The position numbers and the translations under genes were made by a program. A stretch of 64,000 nt of DNA from NCBI GenBank assembly GCA_027924645.1, contig BSBN01000297.1:9936001-10000000 (forward strand), written 5' to 3'. This stretch comes from Cunninghamia lanceolata (lineage: Eukaryota > Streptophyta > Pinopsida > Cupressales > Cupressaceae). Positions 49,900 through 62,817 of the stretch are shown here, in pieces. The notes under the pieces were generated by a model. The model was not told the origin of the DNA, searched no databases, and saw only the letters and a program-made list of their open reading frames with translations. Position 1 is the first letter of the stretch, and every line of letters begins with the position of its first letter.

Positions 49900-50480
49900 A
49901 TTGAAGGGACATCCATGCAAGCAAGACGGAAGAGGGATTTTGTCAGATGTAGTAGTTGCAAGTGCCTTGGTAGACCTGTATGCAAAACGTAGAGTCATAG
50001 ACAAGGCACCTGAACTATTTTGACAAAATCCTATGAGAAGGGAGGTCTCATGGACTGTAATGATTGCAGGATATGCACAAAATGGATTTGTTGAGAAGGC
50101 TTTTAGAAAGTTTCAAGCAACTGTGGTTGGTAGGTATAAAGTAAAATTCCATAACCCTTGTCAGCATCCTCCCTACCTATGACAAAATGGGAGCTTTTCA
50201 AATAGGGTATGGATATCTAGCATAGCATAATGGTAAGGGGATGTTTGTCTATGGTTGGAAATGCTGTGGTAGACATGTATGAAAAATGTGGAAGCATAGA
50301 CAATGCACATGGACTATTTCATAGACGCCTCAAGGAGACATCAACTCATGGAATGCAATAATTTTAGGATATGTCTGAAAGGTTTTGGTAAATAAAAGTT
50401 ATGGAATCTTTTAAGCAAATGAAACTAGGAGGTGTAAGGATAGACTCTGCAACCACAATGATAGTAGTACCAAATATTTC
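49900..50480 (+). pseudogene. PPR repeat fragment (PLS-type)
   Basis: Plus translation shows plant PPR units: DVVVASALVDLYAKRRVIDK... EVSWTVMIAGYAQNGFVEKA, then NAVVDMYEKCGSIDNAHGLF and later MESFKQMKLGGVRIDSAT. Stops and frameshifts are frequent. It lies downstream of the DYW tail, the reverse of the normal order in one gene, so the two pieces come from rearranged or neighbouring gene copies. Confidence 0.87.
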
Positions 50481-51830
50481 CTATACATATACAAACCTAG
50501 AACATTTCCTTTCAGCCACAAGAGTGAATAGATCAAAATTAAATATTGTTTTAGGAAGTTGCGGAGAATACTGTACTTAGCTCTACAAATGATGTTGATG
50601 ATGCAGTCATTGGAATTTTCCTTGTTGCCTCCACATTGGCATCGCTAAGAACAAAGAAAAATTACCAACCTGTGCCCTCTCTCTGATAACCTATTTATTT
50701 GCATTATTAAACCAAAAAATAATGCCATGGATGTAGTCCAAGTCCCCTCGAGAAAATAGTGAGACACTTTTGAGTACACGCCATTAAAAAGCATCGCTCT
50801 AAAGATTGCAGTGAGGTCCAACACAGTCTCCAATCGCCACTTCTGCCCTCTCTTCCTCCCCCGATAGGATATAAACAACCCATATATCTTCTACTATGGA
50901 ACATGATTTTTTATTCACACCAAATTGCCTTCTATTTCTCTTTCCTTTGTGCCCTCTTCAGTCCTTACCCACTTCTTTTTTTTTCTGCAAGTGAAACACT
51001 TGTCAATTCTATTTTATCACAATCATTGAAGGCCATACTTTCTTTAATGAAGCTAACATGCATTTGTCTCCTTCGACAACCTTTCCTCCTTATGACCCAT
51101 GCTTTTTCAATTAATATGTCTCCTCTTCCACACCAATTCCCCAACTGATAAACACTAATTTCTCTCCTTCCCTTGAATTTAGTCTTCCCCTAAAATGCAA
51201 ACATATCTCTAACTTAGCATGCCTAAAAAGACTTGCCTTCCTTTCAATTTACTCTCCTGTCAACTCCCTTATGTTGGTGGAGAAGGGTGGTGTAGAAGGT
51301 CAAATCTAATTTTAATTTCTTACCTGCCCTATTCAAAATTTCTTCCACCTTGTACATCACACAACCACACCAAAGGAAGGTTCATGACATACTTCCCCCC
51401 TAAAAGTTTCCATCGTCTCGATGCAAAGGTTATAGACAAAAGTTTGAGTAAATGTGAGAATTTTCATATTTGATTAAACATCCATACTGCTTGTGCATTG
51501 ACTCCAAATATTAAGTACTGGGGCGCATCATCCAAAATTTCTAGTTACATTGGAAGTTTAGTTCCACCCCATGTTAGAATCCAAGAGAAAATATACACCA
51601 CTATAGGTTAGAAGAATTTCATTATCTTAGTCAATCTAAGTACTCAAAAATTTCAAATAGCCAATCTAGGCTAAAGTGTCCAAAATGGGACATACTGAGA
51701 TAAAGCCAACTAGGCTCTTTTGTCCTTTGGGCAAACTGGTTCATACGGAACCGGGTCTAATGGATCCTATCGCTTCCCAATAAATGCGGTTCAGTCACAC
51801 TGTTATCTTCACTTTAACCTTCTAAGGAAG
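50481..51830. other. Non-coding sequence with a possible PPT
   Basis: No gene recognised. On the minus strand TTTTAGGGGGGAAGTA (near 51390-51405) looks like a polypurine tract next to a possible LTR end (TTCATGACA, to 51389), but I could not find the rest of such an LTR. A 77-codon minus ORF at 50645-50878 is unassigned. Confidence 0.35.
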
Positions 51831-52200
51831 CTTCTGCAACATCACTCAAATCATTAGTATCACAAGAAACATCACAAAGTTTAGGCTTAGATCTCTGGTT
51901 TTCATTTTCTTCTTTGCATGCTACAAGGGACTTCTCCAACTTATTAACATGTTATTTGAATCCTTCTATTTCACTCTTCTATAAATTGTTCTCCTTTTTC
52001 AATTCTTTCAAATCTTCTTCTAAATCTTTGTTGCTCTATTCCACCTTCCAACTCTTAAAATCTCTCTTCAATATCTTCAAATAATGTTAACTCTGCTTCA
52101 AGTTCTTCATTTCTCCTTCTTGAATTTTTTAGTTCTTCTTCAAGGGCATCATATTTATCTTCTCCTAGTTCCTTTATCTTTTTTCCAACAACTCTGAATT
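51830..52200 (-). pseudogene. Coiled-coil coding remnant
   Basis: The minus strand encodes Glu/Lys/Leu-rich, heptad-like sequence (for example IKELGEDKYDALEEELKN) with several stops. It resembles the coiled-coil part of Sirevirus-like gag but is not a close copy of the one at 56131. Confidence 0.45.
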
Positions 52201-54216
52201 ACACCTTTTATTTCGCACAATTCTCCTTCCAAAATAATGGCCAAATAGGCCTAAACTAGTCAAACAGACCAAAATTCTATCCAATACGAGATATGTAAGC
52301 ACAACAACTATACAAGCTAACAAGGATAGGAATTAAATTGCTCTGATAGAGACTTAGATTCATCAGGATCAATCTGGATCCTGAGTAACTTATAGGAAAT
52401 TATGTAATAGGCCGATATATTGAACCAAGCAATTTCTGTAAGTTCATTCGATAAGTATGATCTGAGGACCTTATACCCTCCCTCAGGTTTTTGGCAACTG
52501 GACAGGTGCAAGGTCAATCCTTCTGAGGATTCTTCTATGTATCAATGAGTTTCATCATTCCAATATCATATAAACATTACACTTCAAATGAATAAGTGCT
52601 CAAGCACACACATCAACACTAAAGTGAAGGGTAACCATTCTAGTTGTCATGCATGCTTTTTTACAGAGGCTACCACACCAACAACTCTTCCGAACTTTCT
52701 ATCCATCTCTCTATTCGCAACTATTGTATCAAATGGCACCACCTTAGAGCTTGTTATCCAAAAGTAGTGCTAGCATCCCATTATGAATAATAACTTCCCA
52801 AACTAAGAGTCCATGATGACATCAATCTACACTCATAATAATGTCCTCACATGACTCACATCAGGAGGCTCAATAAAATGGGTACTTATGGGGAGGACAA
52901 GGTCCAATATGCCACTGAGTAATCTGGCATGTCACAACACAATAAATCCAATATATGAATAACCATATAAATATAGAACCACTGTGTCAATATCCAATTA
53001 GCCATAAAACTATATAATCTCAAATCCAATGGAAACCAATATCATTAATACCTTAGTGCCAAGTAACCAAAAAAGAAATATGGTTTTAGGGCCCTCTCAA
53101 GGACCCCTCCTCACATTTCCTAATACCTTTCTTGCATTCATTTAAGGTGTTATCCTCCAAGAGGAAGGTATGCAAGAAACCTACGTGCATAGTTCTAAGG
53201 GGAAGATGGATGGATGGATTAGGACTGTGCCATGCCTATCCCATTTGCAACCCCCATCCTCACAATAGAATCCCCCAGGCCACCTACTCCCCCACGCAAC
53301 CTACCTGGGGCCCCTCCTGGATAAGGTAGTTTATAGAAGTCACATTGCTCCACACATGCTAGCAGTTGCAACAATAAAATGCCTCAAATCAAGAAGGATT
53401 AAGTGAAATAAATCCATAAGTTAAATCCTCAATTAAAATACATTAAAATAAAACAAGCCAAGAAGAAGTGAAGATCAAAGATAGCAACCATTGCAACATC
53501 ACAAATTTACCAAAGAACAAGTGCCTGAGGCAAAAGGACTATCTCAAAATTAAAATAGCTAATTAGTTCAAGAAACAAAACACTGTCAACTTAACATTTA
53601 AGTAAAAAATTTAACACATGAATAAAAAATCCAAGAATCTCATAAAGTCGCACATTACAATCACCATATAACCTTACAACAAGACCACCTAAGGCAAGTA
53701 GGGGAATTGGGTGGACTTTCATCACTCAAATACATAAATAATATAGTGGTCTCGACCATGGGGAGAACAATGATAAATCTCCATGTCACACTAAGGATTT
53801 CCCACATGAACTGAAACAACCTTATCATATTTCTGTATCGAAAATGCACACGAATAGTCGCATGCACCCACACAACCCAGGGCATGCCATCATTAAGATA
53901 TAACAAAAAAATAATTAGCCACTAAATATGATATCCACTTCCCAAAATAGAATTCACAAGTATCATAGTTGTCACACACCAGACTACTACCATCTCATTA
54001 CACACATACTATCACTAGTATCAATCTCTTCATCTCACCCTCTAGGGAGATTTTATCTACCACCTTACCATCTCCTTTTCTTTGGATGCTTCTCTCCATG
54101 TTTATCAATAAATAGATGATGATTAGATTGCAAGAGGGGGGATACCATTAACCTTATGTCTTAATTCTTACCATGCTTTAGGTTAGCAGACCTCTAGGCC
54201 TAGTGTTTGAGCCTTT
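52201..54216. other. Presumed interior of an old LTR element
   Basis: Lies left of a primer-site-like sequence. No protein motif found. Contains a GATGGATGGATGG patch near 53206. Confidence 0.35.
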
Positions 54217-54325
54217 GCCCTAATACCACATGTAAGGACCTGACTCCTTAAAAACAAAATAATACTAACTCTAAATTTGAAAATACCGAGGTATAGAAAA
54301 TTTTTGATCTACCAGATGTAGGTGT
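54217..54325 (-). repeat. Primer site and LTR-terminal fragment, right partner
   Basis: GCCCTAATACCA (minus TGGTATTAGGGC) at 54217-54228 resembles a diverged initiator-tRNA primer site. TG at 54231 starts the fragment matching 45914-46010. Similarity stops after about 95 bp, so the LTR is truncated or interrupted. Confidence 0.55.
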
Positions 54326-54825
54326 TTAGTGGAAAATTGGATTTGTTAATATTTTAGTGATTTGATGTTTTAATCCTCCTCTCCACTTTACATTCAAGGA
54401 TCTAGGGTCAAGTGGCAATTCACTATCATACCCTAGATCGTTGTGAGATGTAAGGAAACCTGGATTAGGGAATTTAATTATCAATTTCTCTTCTCTTATG
54501 CTCAATTGACCATTAAAACCCTATTTTTGGGGTTCTAAGATGAAACTGTCGATAACACTAGAGTAGGTGTCCTAGTCCAAGGTACCAGATTCTTTGTGGG
54601 ATCTGGACCTCCTTTCGATACTAATCAGTCCTGTAACTTCTATTTCTAGAAAGTTAGCTACGGAAGACACTAGAGTGAGTGCCAAAGTCTTGGAAATGCT
54701 TTGGTGTCCTTTTCAGATCCCAAATTCTTGATGCCTGCCAATCCTTCCTGCAACTTCACTTCTCCCAAATACGACACCTGTAACCTGCAATCACAAGACA
54801 TGGTTTGGGGGTTGTGGTTGTGGCT
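54326..54825. other. Non-coding junction sequence
   Basis: Between the truncated LTR fragment and the start of duplication copy 2. CACTAGAGT.AGTG.C-like words recur twice (about 54556 and 54670), with no gene. Confidence 0.4.
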
Positions 54826-54950
54826 TATTTAGATGTTTCTCTAAAAACCCTTTGATCTGCAACCTTTCATGTGCCAATTTCAGACACCAATTGACTGGCT
54901 GGGGGAATTGGTTTTTCTTTTGTTACTTCACTGAGCCAGAGCTCATCTAC

Positions 54951-56180
54951 TCAATTTTTTGAAGGAATATCAACACCAAATTCTGGTGCAGATCCAATCC
55001 CAACATTCTCTATGCTTTTCTTCACCCAAATCTTATTCATCTCCCTTTGAATTTCATCCATGTTCACTTTTCCTTTTCCTTTGTCTTGGTTTTGATTATG
55101 ATGCACTGGATCCTTTTTGTCTTGATTCTTACTTCTGCAGAATTTGGCAATATGACCGGATCTATTGCAATTGTAATAAACAACATTTCTTTGCATATTT
55201 GACTGATATCCTCTTGATCTACACTGTCTGGCCATATGTCCCATTCTATTGCATGCAAAGCATCTACCATTGAATGAATTGTTTATTTGCATGTTTCTAC
55301 ACTCATGGGATTTGTGACCATAATTTTTGCTATTGAAGCATTGTCTGCAGAAGGAAGTATATGTCTGATTCATTCTTCTTTTACACTGATTCGCCTTATG
55401 ACCAAGATTATTACAGTTGTGGCAGTAACCATTGAAAGATGGATATCTTTGAGCATTTGGTTGCTTACCGGAGGTCTTCTAGCCTTGTTTCTTGAATTTT
55501 TTGATTTAGATTTCTTCTGACCGGATCCGAAACTTTCACCTTTTTCATATCCCAAGCCTTGTTTGTCATCTACTCTCTTTTGGCTTGCTAGAAGAACTTC
55601 AAGTTGAGTAGATCTTATCTTGAATTTCTCTTTATATTCATTTGTTGTTTGAAGATCCCTTTTGAGAGTGTCAATCTAATTCTCAAGTTGTTCTTCATTT
55701 TCTTTAGCTTCTTCAAGATCAGATTCTAGATGCCTGATTATTCTGTCCATATTGTGGCAGTCTTTAGACTTCTCCTTGAGAGATTGTCTTAGGTTATCCT
55801 CAATTTTTCTTTTCTCTTCAATCTCTTGGGTGAATTTTATGAATCTTGATTCCATTTCATGTCTTACCATAATGACTTGTTTTAATAGCTTTTTACATAA
55901 CTTGTTCTTCTCATTTAGATCATCATTAGTGTTATTAGCTTCACTTTGACTTGCTAATTGTTGAAGTAGTTCCTTTCTCTTTTTCATAGAGATACCCAGA
56001 TTCTCTTTTAGTTCCTTGATGAAATCATTAGCTTGCCTGACTCTTTTTTTTAGGTCATGAACTTCAGAATGAGATTTTTCAAGATCATCTAAGGTAGACT
56101 GAAGTTGTTCCCTTATACCATACATATCCATTGAGATTCCCAGATCTTCCTCAAGCTGTTAGGCTCTATTTTTGGAGGAA
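54951..56180 (-). pseudogene. Sirevirus-like Copia gag remnant, copy 2
   Basis: Better preserved than copy 1. From the PBS leftward: coiled coil (to about 55676, then a TAG where copy 1 has CAG), QKRVDDKQGLGYEKG, a basic Ser/Lys region, then four knuckle units: CHNCNNLGHKANQC intact, CFNSKNYGHKSHEC (second Cys to Ser), CFACNRMGHMARQC intact, and YYNCNRSGHIAKFC (first Cys to Tyr). It ends with GVDIPSKN and a stop. The N-terminal capsid-like region is missing, as in copy 1, so this loss predates the duplication. Confidence 0.83.
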
Positions 56181-56184
56181 CTTG

Positions 56185-56196
56185 GCTCTGATACCA
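56185..56196 (-). other. Primer-binding site, copy 2
   Basis: TGGTATCAGAGC on the minus strand, as in copy 1. Confidence 0.9.
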
Positions 56197-56198
56197 AT

Positions 56199-57303
56199 TG
56201 TTGATAACTGAGAGGGGGGTGAATTAGTTATCTTAATTATTTGACTTTCAGTCCTTCTTTTTAACTAGTGCACAATCAGATCATACAAGTATACATAACA
56301 ATGAAAGCAGAAATAACTTCAGTACACATGACACAATGATTTTGACATGGAAAACCTGGTTAAGGGGAAAACAATGGGGTGATTAACGAAAGATTTTATT
56401 CTCTGTTAAAAGAATAGGATAGTACAAAATGGCACTTGCCAATTAGGGTTCACTGCCCGAGCACACTGCTCACAAGAGGTTCACTGCCTACAAGAGACTC
56501 ACTGTCTACAAGATACATGAAGATAACATATTACTTGAATTGATAAAAACCATCTATTCATGCAGAGGTTCAGTTTTGGTTAGGCTCAATAAACTGATCT
56601 GCTACACTTCATTCTTACTCTCCTTAGGTGCTGCTATCCTATTACATTCCAGACCTGTCTTCCTATCTTCATACTGCTCTTCTGCTTTTCTTCACACAAT
56701 ATCTACACACACACGCGCCTTTACATCTAAATACATCTGGTATATATATCCGCACAAGTGATTTCAACACATTTCTAGTCGCCATTTAGAATAGTCAATA
56801 TTTTCCCAAACTCTAATCTGTCGGCTGAATCCTTGCATACCGAGTAATGTGGATCAAGGAGATACTTGTAGAAGTCATCAATCATGTTGGCCAATCATAA
56901 ATTATACCTTCAGGAACTTAATCACCAACAACATCCCGTCTGGATTTAGGTTTGATGCTCTGCTGGCTAGTTCTTCCTCTGTCTACTCTACTAAACAAGA
57001 GCCCGACACTTCAGTGCTCATATCTTTTCACTCTTTTATTACTAGAGGCTAAATCCTTGGAATCTATCAATCAAGGTAATGCTCTTGACATTCCCAAATC
57101 CGTACTTCACTGAGTTGCTTCCTCTGAGAGATCTGGACCTAACTGTCGGATGTTGCTGACTGCTCTGTTCTTGCTCACCGGACCACAACACTTCTTCAAT
57201 TTGACTTTCGGTAGGAACATATCATGTTCTGCAGATGTTTGGGATAAACTGTGTTACCATTAATGACAACAGTCATGAATCCATATAGTGTCTTTTTCCA
57301 ACA
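56199..57303 (-). repeat. 5' LTR of Sirevirus-like element, copy 2
   Basis: 1105 bp, start TGTTGATAACTGAGAGG, end TTTCCAACA; aligned partner of 1548-2632. Confidence 0.87.
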
Positions 57304-58980
57304 TAGACAACACAATTCTACTCTTCCAACACAATGAAAGCCTTGAAGCACCTTGAGAACACAATAGCTTGCTAGTAATCATCTAGTTTACAAATGAATG
57401 CCTAAAGATGCTTTTATATGCAACTACCAGCACTCCTGCCAAGATTTTCATAATTTAAAGTTACTGTGTCGGCAAGGGACCCAAATAACAGTCAGAAATT
57501 GACACTCAAAAATTGGGGCTACCCCAAAATAGGGCAAGACTAGGGCATAGGCACCCAAGTCCTCCCCCTATTTTGGGCAGAGTACAGCTCAAGGGGTCCT
57601 CCTAGGTCCCATTTGTCATGTTACCTAGGGCTCATTCCATTAGGATGCCAAATTATGAACTAAGATGTCCTAAATACATGTAAAAGACCCTAAGATGTCA
57701 CATACACCACCTAGTACTTTCCTCAAGAGGATCTGATGGATCTTGTTTATTCTCAAAGACGATCCAATAGTTCTTGCAGCTCAAAGATAACATTTCTCTC
57801 TAACACATATAACTCCTACAGACCACATGATTATGCCATGATATTTGATCTAAAGGCTAAATGGTGCATCAAAATAATTTCAAAACAGACATGTAGGTCA
57901 ATGACATATACCATTGTAGTCCAACAAAAGGTGCATAGAGAAACAATTGGGCTAATTGCCCACATGCATAAATTATTTCACATTTAGTAACTTATCATTA
58001 CTAAGCTTTGAATGGACAACTTAAGTTGTGGGCCACTACCAATAGCGTGTAAACATTCCAAGATAACAAATTATTAAAAATTAATGTAGGGACATAGGAT
58101 TAAAACAAGGGACTTGGGTGTAGACACGTAGTTTAGAAAAATAGACTGTCATCATATATGAACCATGAATTCAACAAGGCAATAATTTAGAGACATTTTT
58201 CAAATACAAAATGACTTGTTAATTCTTGTTGAATCATTCCTGGTAAAATTGTTTCAAACCAAGCAATACACAAAGTTAAACCATAGGATTGAGAGTGAGT
58301 TTCACCAAGTATAAGCTTATAGGCACAATGCAAAGCCCTAATTAATATTACATAAAGAGCCATGAAAGTAATTTCTTAAATCATGTGTCAACACTTACCA
58401 TCCTCAATTCATGTTCCAAAGCCATTAAATCAATCCAAGTAGAGGCTTGAGTGAGGAGAATATGGTCCTCATAATTCAACAAATTCCCCAAAGGTGTTTG
58501 TAAACAAACACCACCAATTATTAGAAAGATTCAAATGTTCCAAGATCAAGGAAAGAAAATTACAATATTTAGGTTTTGCTAGATCATTTTACAAGTAAAA
58601 GTTTACTTGCACATGTAGGGGTCATATCTATACTCATGGATTTGATATAGTTCATTTCCACACATGTGGATTCAGCCTGAAATAATCTTATGGACAACCT
58701 AGTTCAAATTCCATTGTTTTACAACTAATGCATCCAAGAAGTGATTTTGACTTAGAGTTCAAAAGTTATGATCAGCCAATGCATCCAAGAAGTGATTTGG
58801 ACTTAGAGTTCAAAAGTTATGATCAAAATAGTAAACAGCTATCTATCAAATATCCAAATTGACTAAATACTTTCATTTTTATTTAATTTTCAATTTTCAG
58901 ATTTGTTATATTATTTATAAGAAGTCTAAATTAGATCAATTAATTTTTTAGTATTTTTCATATTATGCTGCTACTTACAG
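57304..58980. other. Flank and copy-2-specific sequence
   Basis: 57304-57606 matches copy 1. From 57607 to about 59940 the sequence is private to copy 2. A 45-base unit (AAGAAGTGATTT.GACTTAGAGTTC) is repeated near 58735-58820. No transposon ends seen. Confidence 0.6.
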
Positions 58981-59132
58981 GAGGAAGCCGTCTCAGCTTT
59001 AGTTTTCCTTCCTTAAAAAACTCTCCTGTGGACGATGTTATGCTCTTGTATGATTCCTACTCTCAGCGCGGCAAAACCTACAGCGTCGGCTGGGCTGTTT
59101 ACGACAAATCCATTCCAGTTCATACTTTGTAG
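58981..59132 (+). other. Possible 3'-terminal coding exon
   Basis: ACTTACAG acceptor at 58980 followed by an open frame ending at TAG 59130-59132: SFSFPSLKNSPVDDVMLLYD, then SYSQRGKTYSVGWAVYDKSI and PVHTL. GC content is clearly higher than in the surrounding DNA, codon use is ordinary, and no low-complexity explains it. It lies in the copy-2-specific region, downstream of the homeobox exon but on the opposite strand. I do not recognise the product. Confidence 0.35.
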
Positions 59133-59917
59133 AAGATTCTAAAAAAAGGGCGAAACAGTAAAAAAACGGCGGTATTTTCCGGGCAGGATGATGAAAACGG
59201 CGAAATTTTCCGGCAGTAGCAGGCAGGCAGGCAGGATGACGATTGTCCGGGAGCAAAAGCTCCCACTAATAAGCCTATTGGCTAATTAACTCAACAACAA
59301 TGACCATACTATAGATAGAACTGATAATATGTCTATAAAAATCCATCTCAGTATAAAAGTTTAAGTCTTAGACAATAATCATCGTAAGAAGGCAATTTGT
59401 TGATTCAATGTGGTCTTTTTAAATTTCATTTCCCATCGTTTTTATTCTGATCGAACTTCATCACACTGCATATATCCCATTAATCACGCTTGAAGAAAAC
59501 AATATACTGTTCTTGAATGTTAAAGCTGTAAAAAAGCGCTAGACATAAACTCTGTTCCAATCATAACATAATGGCAGATTGTCTTCTATAGAATAAAAAA
59601 TAAAGCAATAGCGTACTGCTTATTACAATGTTGGATCAATTATTAGATATATGTGGCTATGCTTCAGAATCAAAATGCCACATACTAGGAATATATAAGT
59701 CGGCAGATGAGTTCCCTCAAGCTCAGGCTGCCATTGTCCTACTGAAAGACCGATAAGAAGGCTCTAATGGGCTGTATAATCACCATGGGCACGCTGTAAA
59801 TTAGTTTTCTGCCCACAAGAGAAAACTAAATAAGTCTATACCAATCCTGCAAACTTACATGGTTTTGGATACTAAAAAAGCAAAGAGACAATGGGAATAC
59901 AGAATATATTTGCATAC
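59133..59917. other. Presumed intron or 3' flank of the homeobox pseudogene
   Basis: A locally GC-rich patch (59140-59260) with four GGCA units, then AT-rich sequence. No ORF I can defend. Confidence 0.4.
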
Positions 59918-60309
59918 CAGTGGTGTCACTCAGAGATGGTGGAATTGGTTCAGTCGGCTGCTGCTGATGATAAGAAGACAGAAAATTGGAAGGCACTTCT
60001 CCAATGGCAGAGGATTCAGCAGATCTTTGCCCAGTGGCAGAAGCCTCAAGATTGCATTGTCTTTCCTTTTTTCGGTACTTCCTGTTGTATAACCAGTTCC
60101 TAACATTCGTTTCATCCGCTTCTCCATATTGTCGAAGGAACATTGTGATCCTCTGTATCTCTTCTCTCCCGGGCATCACTTTCCCAGAATGGATGAATAT
60201 TTCTTCCATAATATCTTTCTGCTCCTTGTGGGACGCCACCTATGTTTTTGGGGTGGGTAACTCTCCCTCTCCTCCTGCGCCGCTGTTCCTGTCTCAAGAT
60301 TCGTTAATA
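59918..60309 (-). pseudogene. WOX-type homeobox pseudogene, copy 2
   Basis: Minus-strand exon with HRWRPT at the homeodomain start, then EQKDIMEEIF, EEIQRITMFLRQYGEADETN and third helix VRNWLYNRKYRKKERQ. Invariant Trp48 and Asn51 are kept, Phe49 and Gln50 are Leu and Tyr. The tail (NLEASATGQRSAESSAIGEV... PIPPSLSDTTG) ends at a good donor, G/GTATGC at 59917. A one-base loss near 60224, absent from copy 1, shifts the frame between RWRPT and EQKD, so this copy is also disabled, by a different lesion. Protein length and further exons unknown. Role in family: transcription factor controlling stem-cell or embryonic programmes. Confidence 0.77.
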
Positions 60310-60954
60310 CCATTCAGACTAGACATTATGTAATGCTAGATAATACAATGATTCAAATCAAAGCTGTTTGATTGTTTGACCATGTTTAACTAGAACTATA
60401 CATTTAATAACTATTACACCAGACAAATGCACCTGAACATGGTTGATGTTGAGAAGTTGAGGGCTTCAATATGAACCGATCTGTCCACTTCCTTTTGGAA
60501 CTGGAAGTCATCTTGACCACAACTGAACACCAACTGATGAATATGAACTTCTGCTGCTCTGCAGCCACAATTTATTTCGACATGAAAGCAAAACAGGATT
60601 TGTAAATGCTAAGGTCGCTACCGCGGAAAATACGAATGGGAGGTTGGGCTACTTTCCTAATATTTCGCATTCCGACATCCATTTTTTCCTTGGTGGGGAG
60701 GAGGAATTATCAAAATTCTAAAGACAGATAATTAAATTCAATTTTAATTATCACTGACCAAGATTCTAATTATAAATAAATGTCTAAACAGCATGTTACT
60801 CTAGATTATGTCAAGTCCACTAATATTTAGGAGCAGATTATGCATTATACACTATAAAATTTCTAGAACTTTCTAAAATACAATATAGTCCTATAAAAAC
60901 CACTTCACTCTCATAATTGTTTCATTATTTTGCTTTTGTATTTCTTGGCTGCAG

Positions 60955-61024
60955 ATGTATAACAGCTGTGTGGAAGGGATCTTGGAAGGTCGTGGCAAGC
61001 TTTTTCCATCTCTTCTCTTCATGG
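60955..61024 (+). other. Possible 70-bp exon, copy 2
   Basis: Same acceptor, donor and frame as 4568-4637, encoding MYNSCVEGILEGRGKLFPSL. Four amino-acid changes relative to copy 1, no stop. Confidence 0.25.
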
Positions 61025-61829
61025 GTATTGCAGCTTATCTCTCTCTCTCTCTTTTAATCTATTTTCTTTGCAATCACAATATCAGTTTATTTTATTTTAT
61101 TTTTAGATCTCATTGTTTTGTAAGTTGCATGTTGTACGAGAAAGGCTCATAGGTTATCTTTGTTTTCATCTCAATGCATGGAGGCACTTTAGGGTGAGGA
61201 GAAAGAGCTATTTTATCCTATTCTACAATTAGACAGACTAGGGTTTGGTCACACGATTAAAAGGAATGCTATACATTTTATACTCCAGATACCTGATAGG
61301 GTTACAAATTCTGGGAGATATTATAAATATTCCTATATATGTTTGGTATATATACGTTAGTTGAATATGTATCTCAAATAAGTTAGGGTGTATATATATT
61401 CCTGCAAATATGTATATATACAAATGCATATAAATGTGTTTCTGATTACAAGTTTAACAAAAGATTAAGAAAATCTTTCCCAACAAATCTAGTTTCTATT
61501 TTGGAATGATTAATCTCTATAGAAGAGATCATACAACAAATTAAATAATGGTAGAGAAAGAACAAGGTACAGTCATTTCTTTATCTACTCATATTCTAGA
61601 CAATCATACTATTGAAGAACAAGTGTATAGAAGAAGTGAACATACCACTTTGAACAAACATGACTCAAAACCTTCACCTTTAATCACCTCCCATAGAACA
61701 CAGTATGCACGCAATGCCCAACTATCAAATGGCTTGTTGAGGCTTGATTTATAGGAGGTGAGGATAATGTCTGCATAGAAGAAAAATAAATGATTATGTC
61801 AGCTAGGATGAAAAGGCCATTTAATTTAA

Positions 61830-62240
61830 ATAATTTTATGTCGGGATAAGCGACAAATAATTTAAATAATTTTATGTCGGTGATGAAGATATCTTAAATT
61901 CATCTATCTAAAAGAAGCCTAGAGATATCCATGGTAGTTTTAATTTTCGGGATAAGTGTGAAAAAAAATTTAAATAATTTTATCTGGGCATAGTGAAGAT
62001 ATTTTAAATACATGTATCTAAAAGAAGCAAATATCTATGCCAGTTTCTATTTTGGGGATAAGTGTGACAAATAATTTAAATTATTTTATGTTGGCATAGT
62101 AAAGATACATTAATACATCTATCTAAAAGACCAGATATCTATGCTAATTTGAAGATATCTTAAATACATCTATCTAAAAGACCATATATCTATGCTAATT
62201 TGAAGATATATCTTAAATACATTTATCTAGAAGATGCTTG
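61830..62240 (+). repeat. Degenerate tandem repeat, copy 2
   Basis: Same units as 5437-5815 plus an extra AGACCATATATCTATGCT-containing unit near 62180. Confidence 0.75.
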
Positions 62241-62817
62241 TTTTTGTTTACATGTTCATGGAGGCATTCTACAATGGTAGCAAGACGTGTGTTAACAAAA
62301 ACTCTTAAATTTGACCCTAAAATCTATCTAAAAATACTAAGAGATATCAATTTCGAATTATTTTATTTATTTAGAGCAGTTTTATTTTACTTTATTTTTT
62401 AAAAATATTTGTTGGCTATTCTTTCGTTCTACCTATTATTTCATTTCTACTTAAATCTAAAATTTTAGAAATATTTAAATAAATTATATTATATTTTTCT
62501 AATTTTGAAATGGCTAATTTTTGCATTAATCATATAATTATTTAGATGTATTAAGTACTACCATAGATATCTTAAATACATCTATCTTACATATGACATT
62601 CAATACACATAAACTAAACTAAATAATGTAGATACAACAAAATATGTGTCCATTAAATGATTCTAATGTAAAATAAAATAACTCATCTATCCATGAGGAT
62701 AAAGGATTAATTTAAATAAATATTTAATTTATTTAAATTGGATTATTGGAGGAAAGTGTGAATTAATTAAATAAATATAATTTATTTAATTAGTTGGAGG
62801 GGATTAGTTAAATAAAT

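Larger units (their letters stand above)
54826..62817 (+). repeat. Segmental duplication, copy 2
   Basis: Direct copy of about 172-6985. It ends in the window where a Copia LTR is inserted (TSD candidate TAAAT at 62813-62817; copy 1 has the unoccupied sequence). It is probably resumed beyond the window. It lacks the LINE tail of copy 1 and has about 2.3 kb (57607-59940) where copy 1 has 0.6 kb. Confidence 0.9.
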
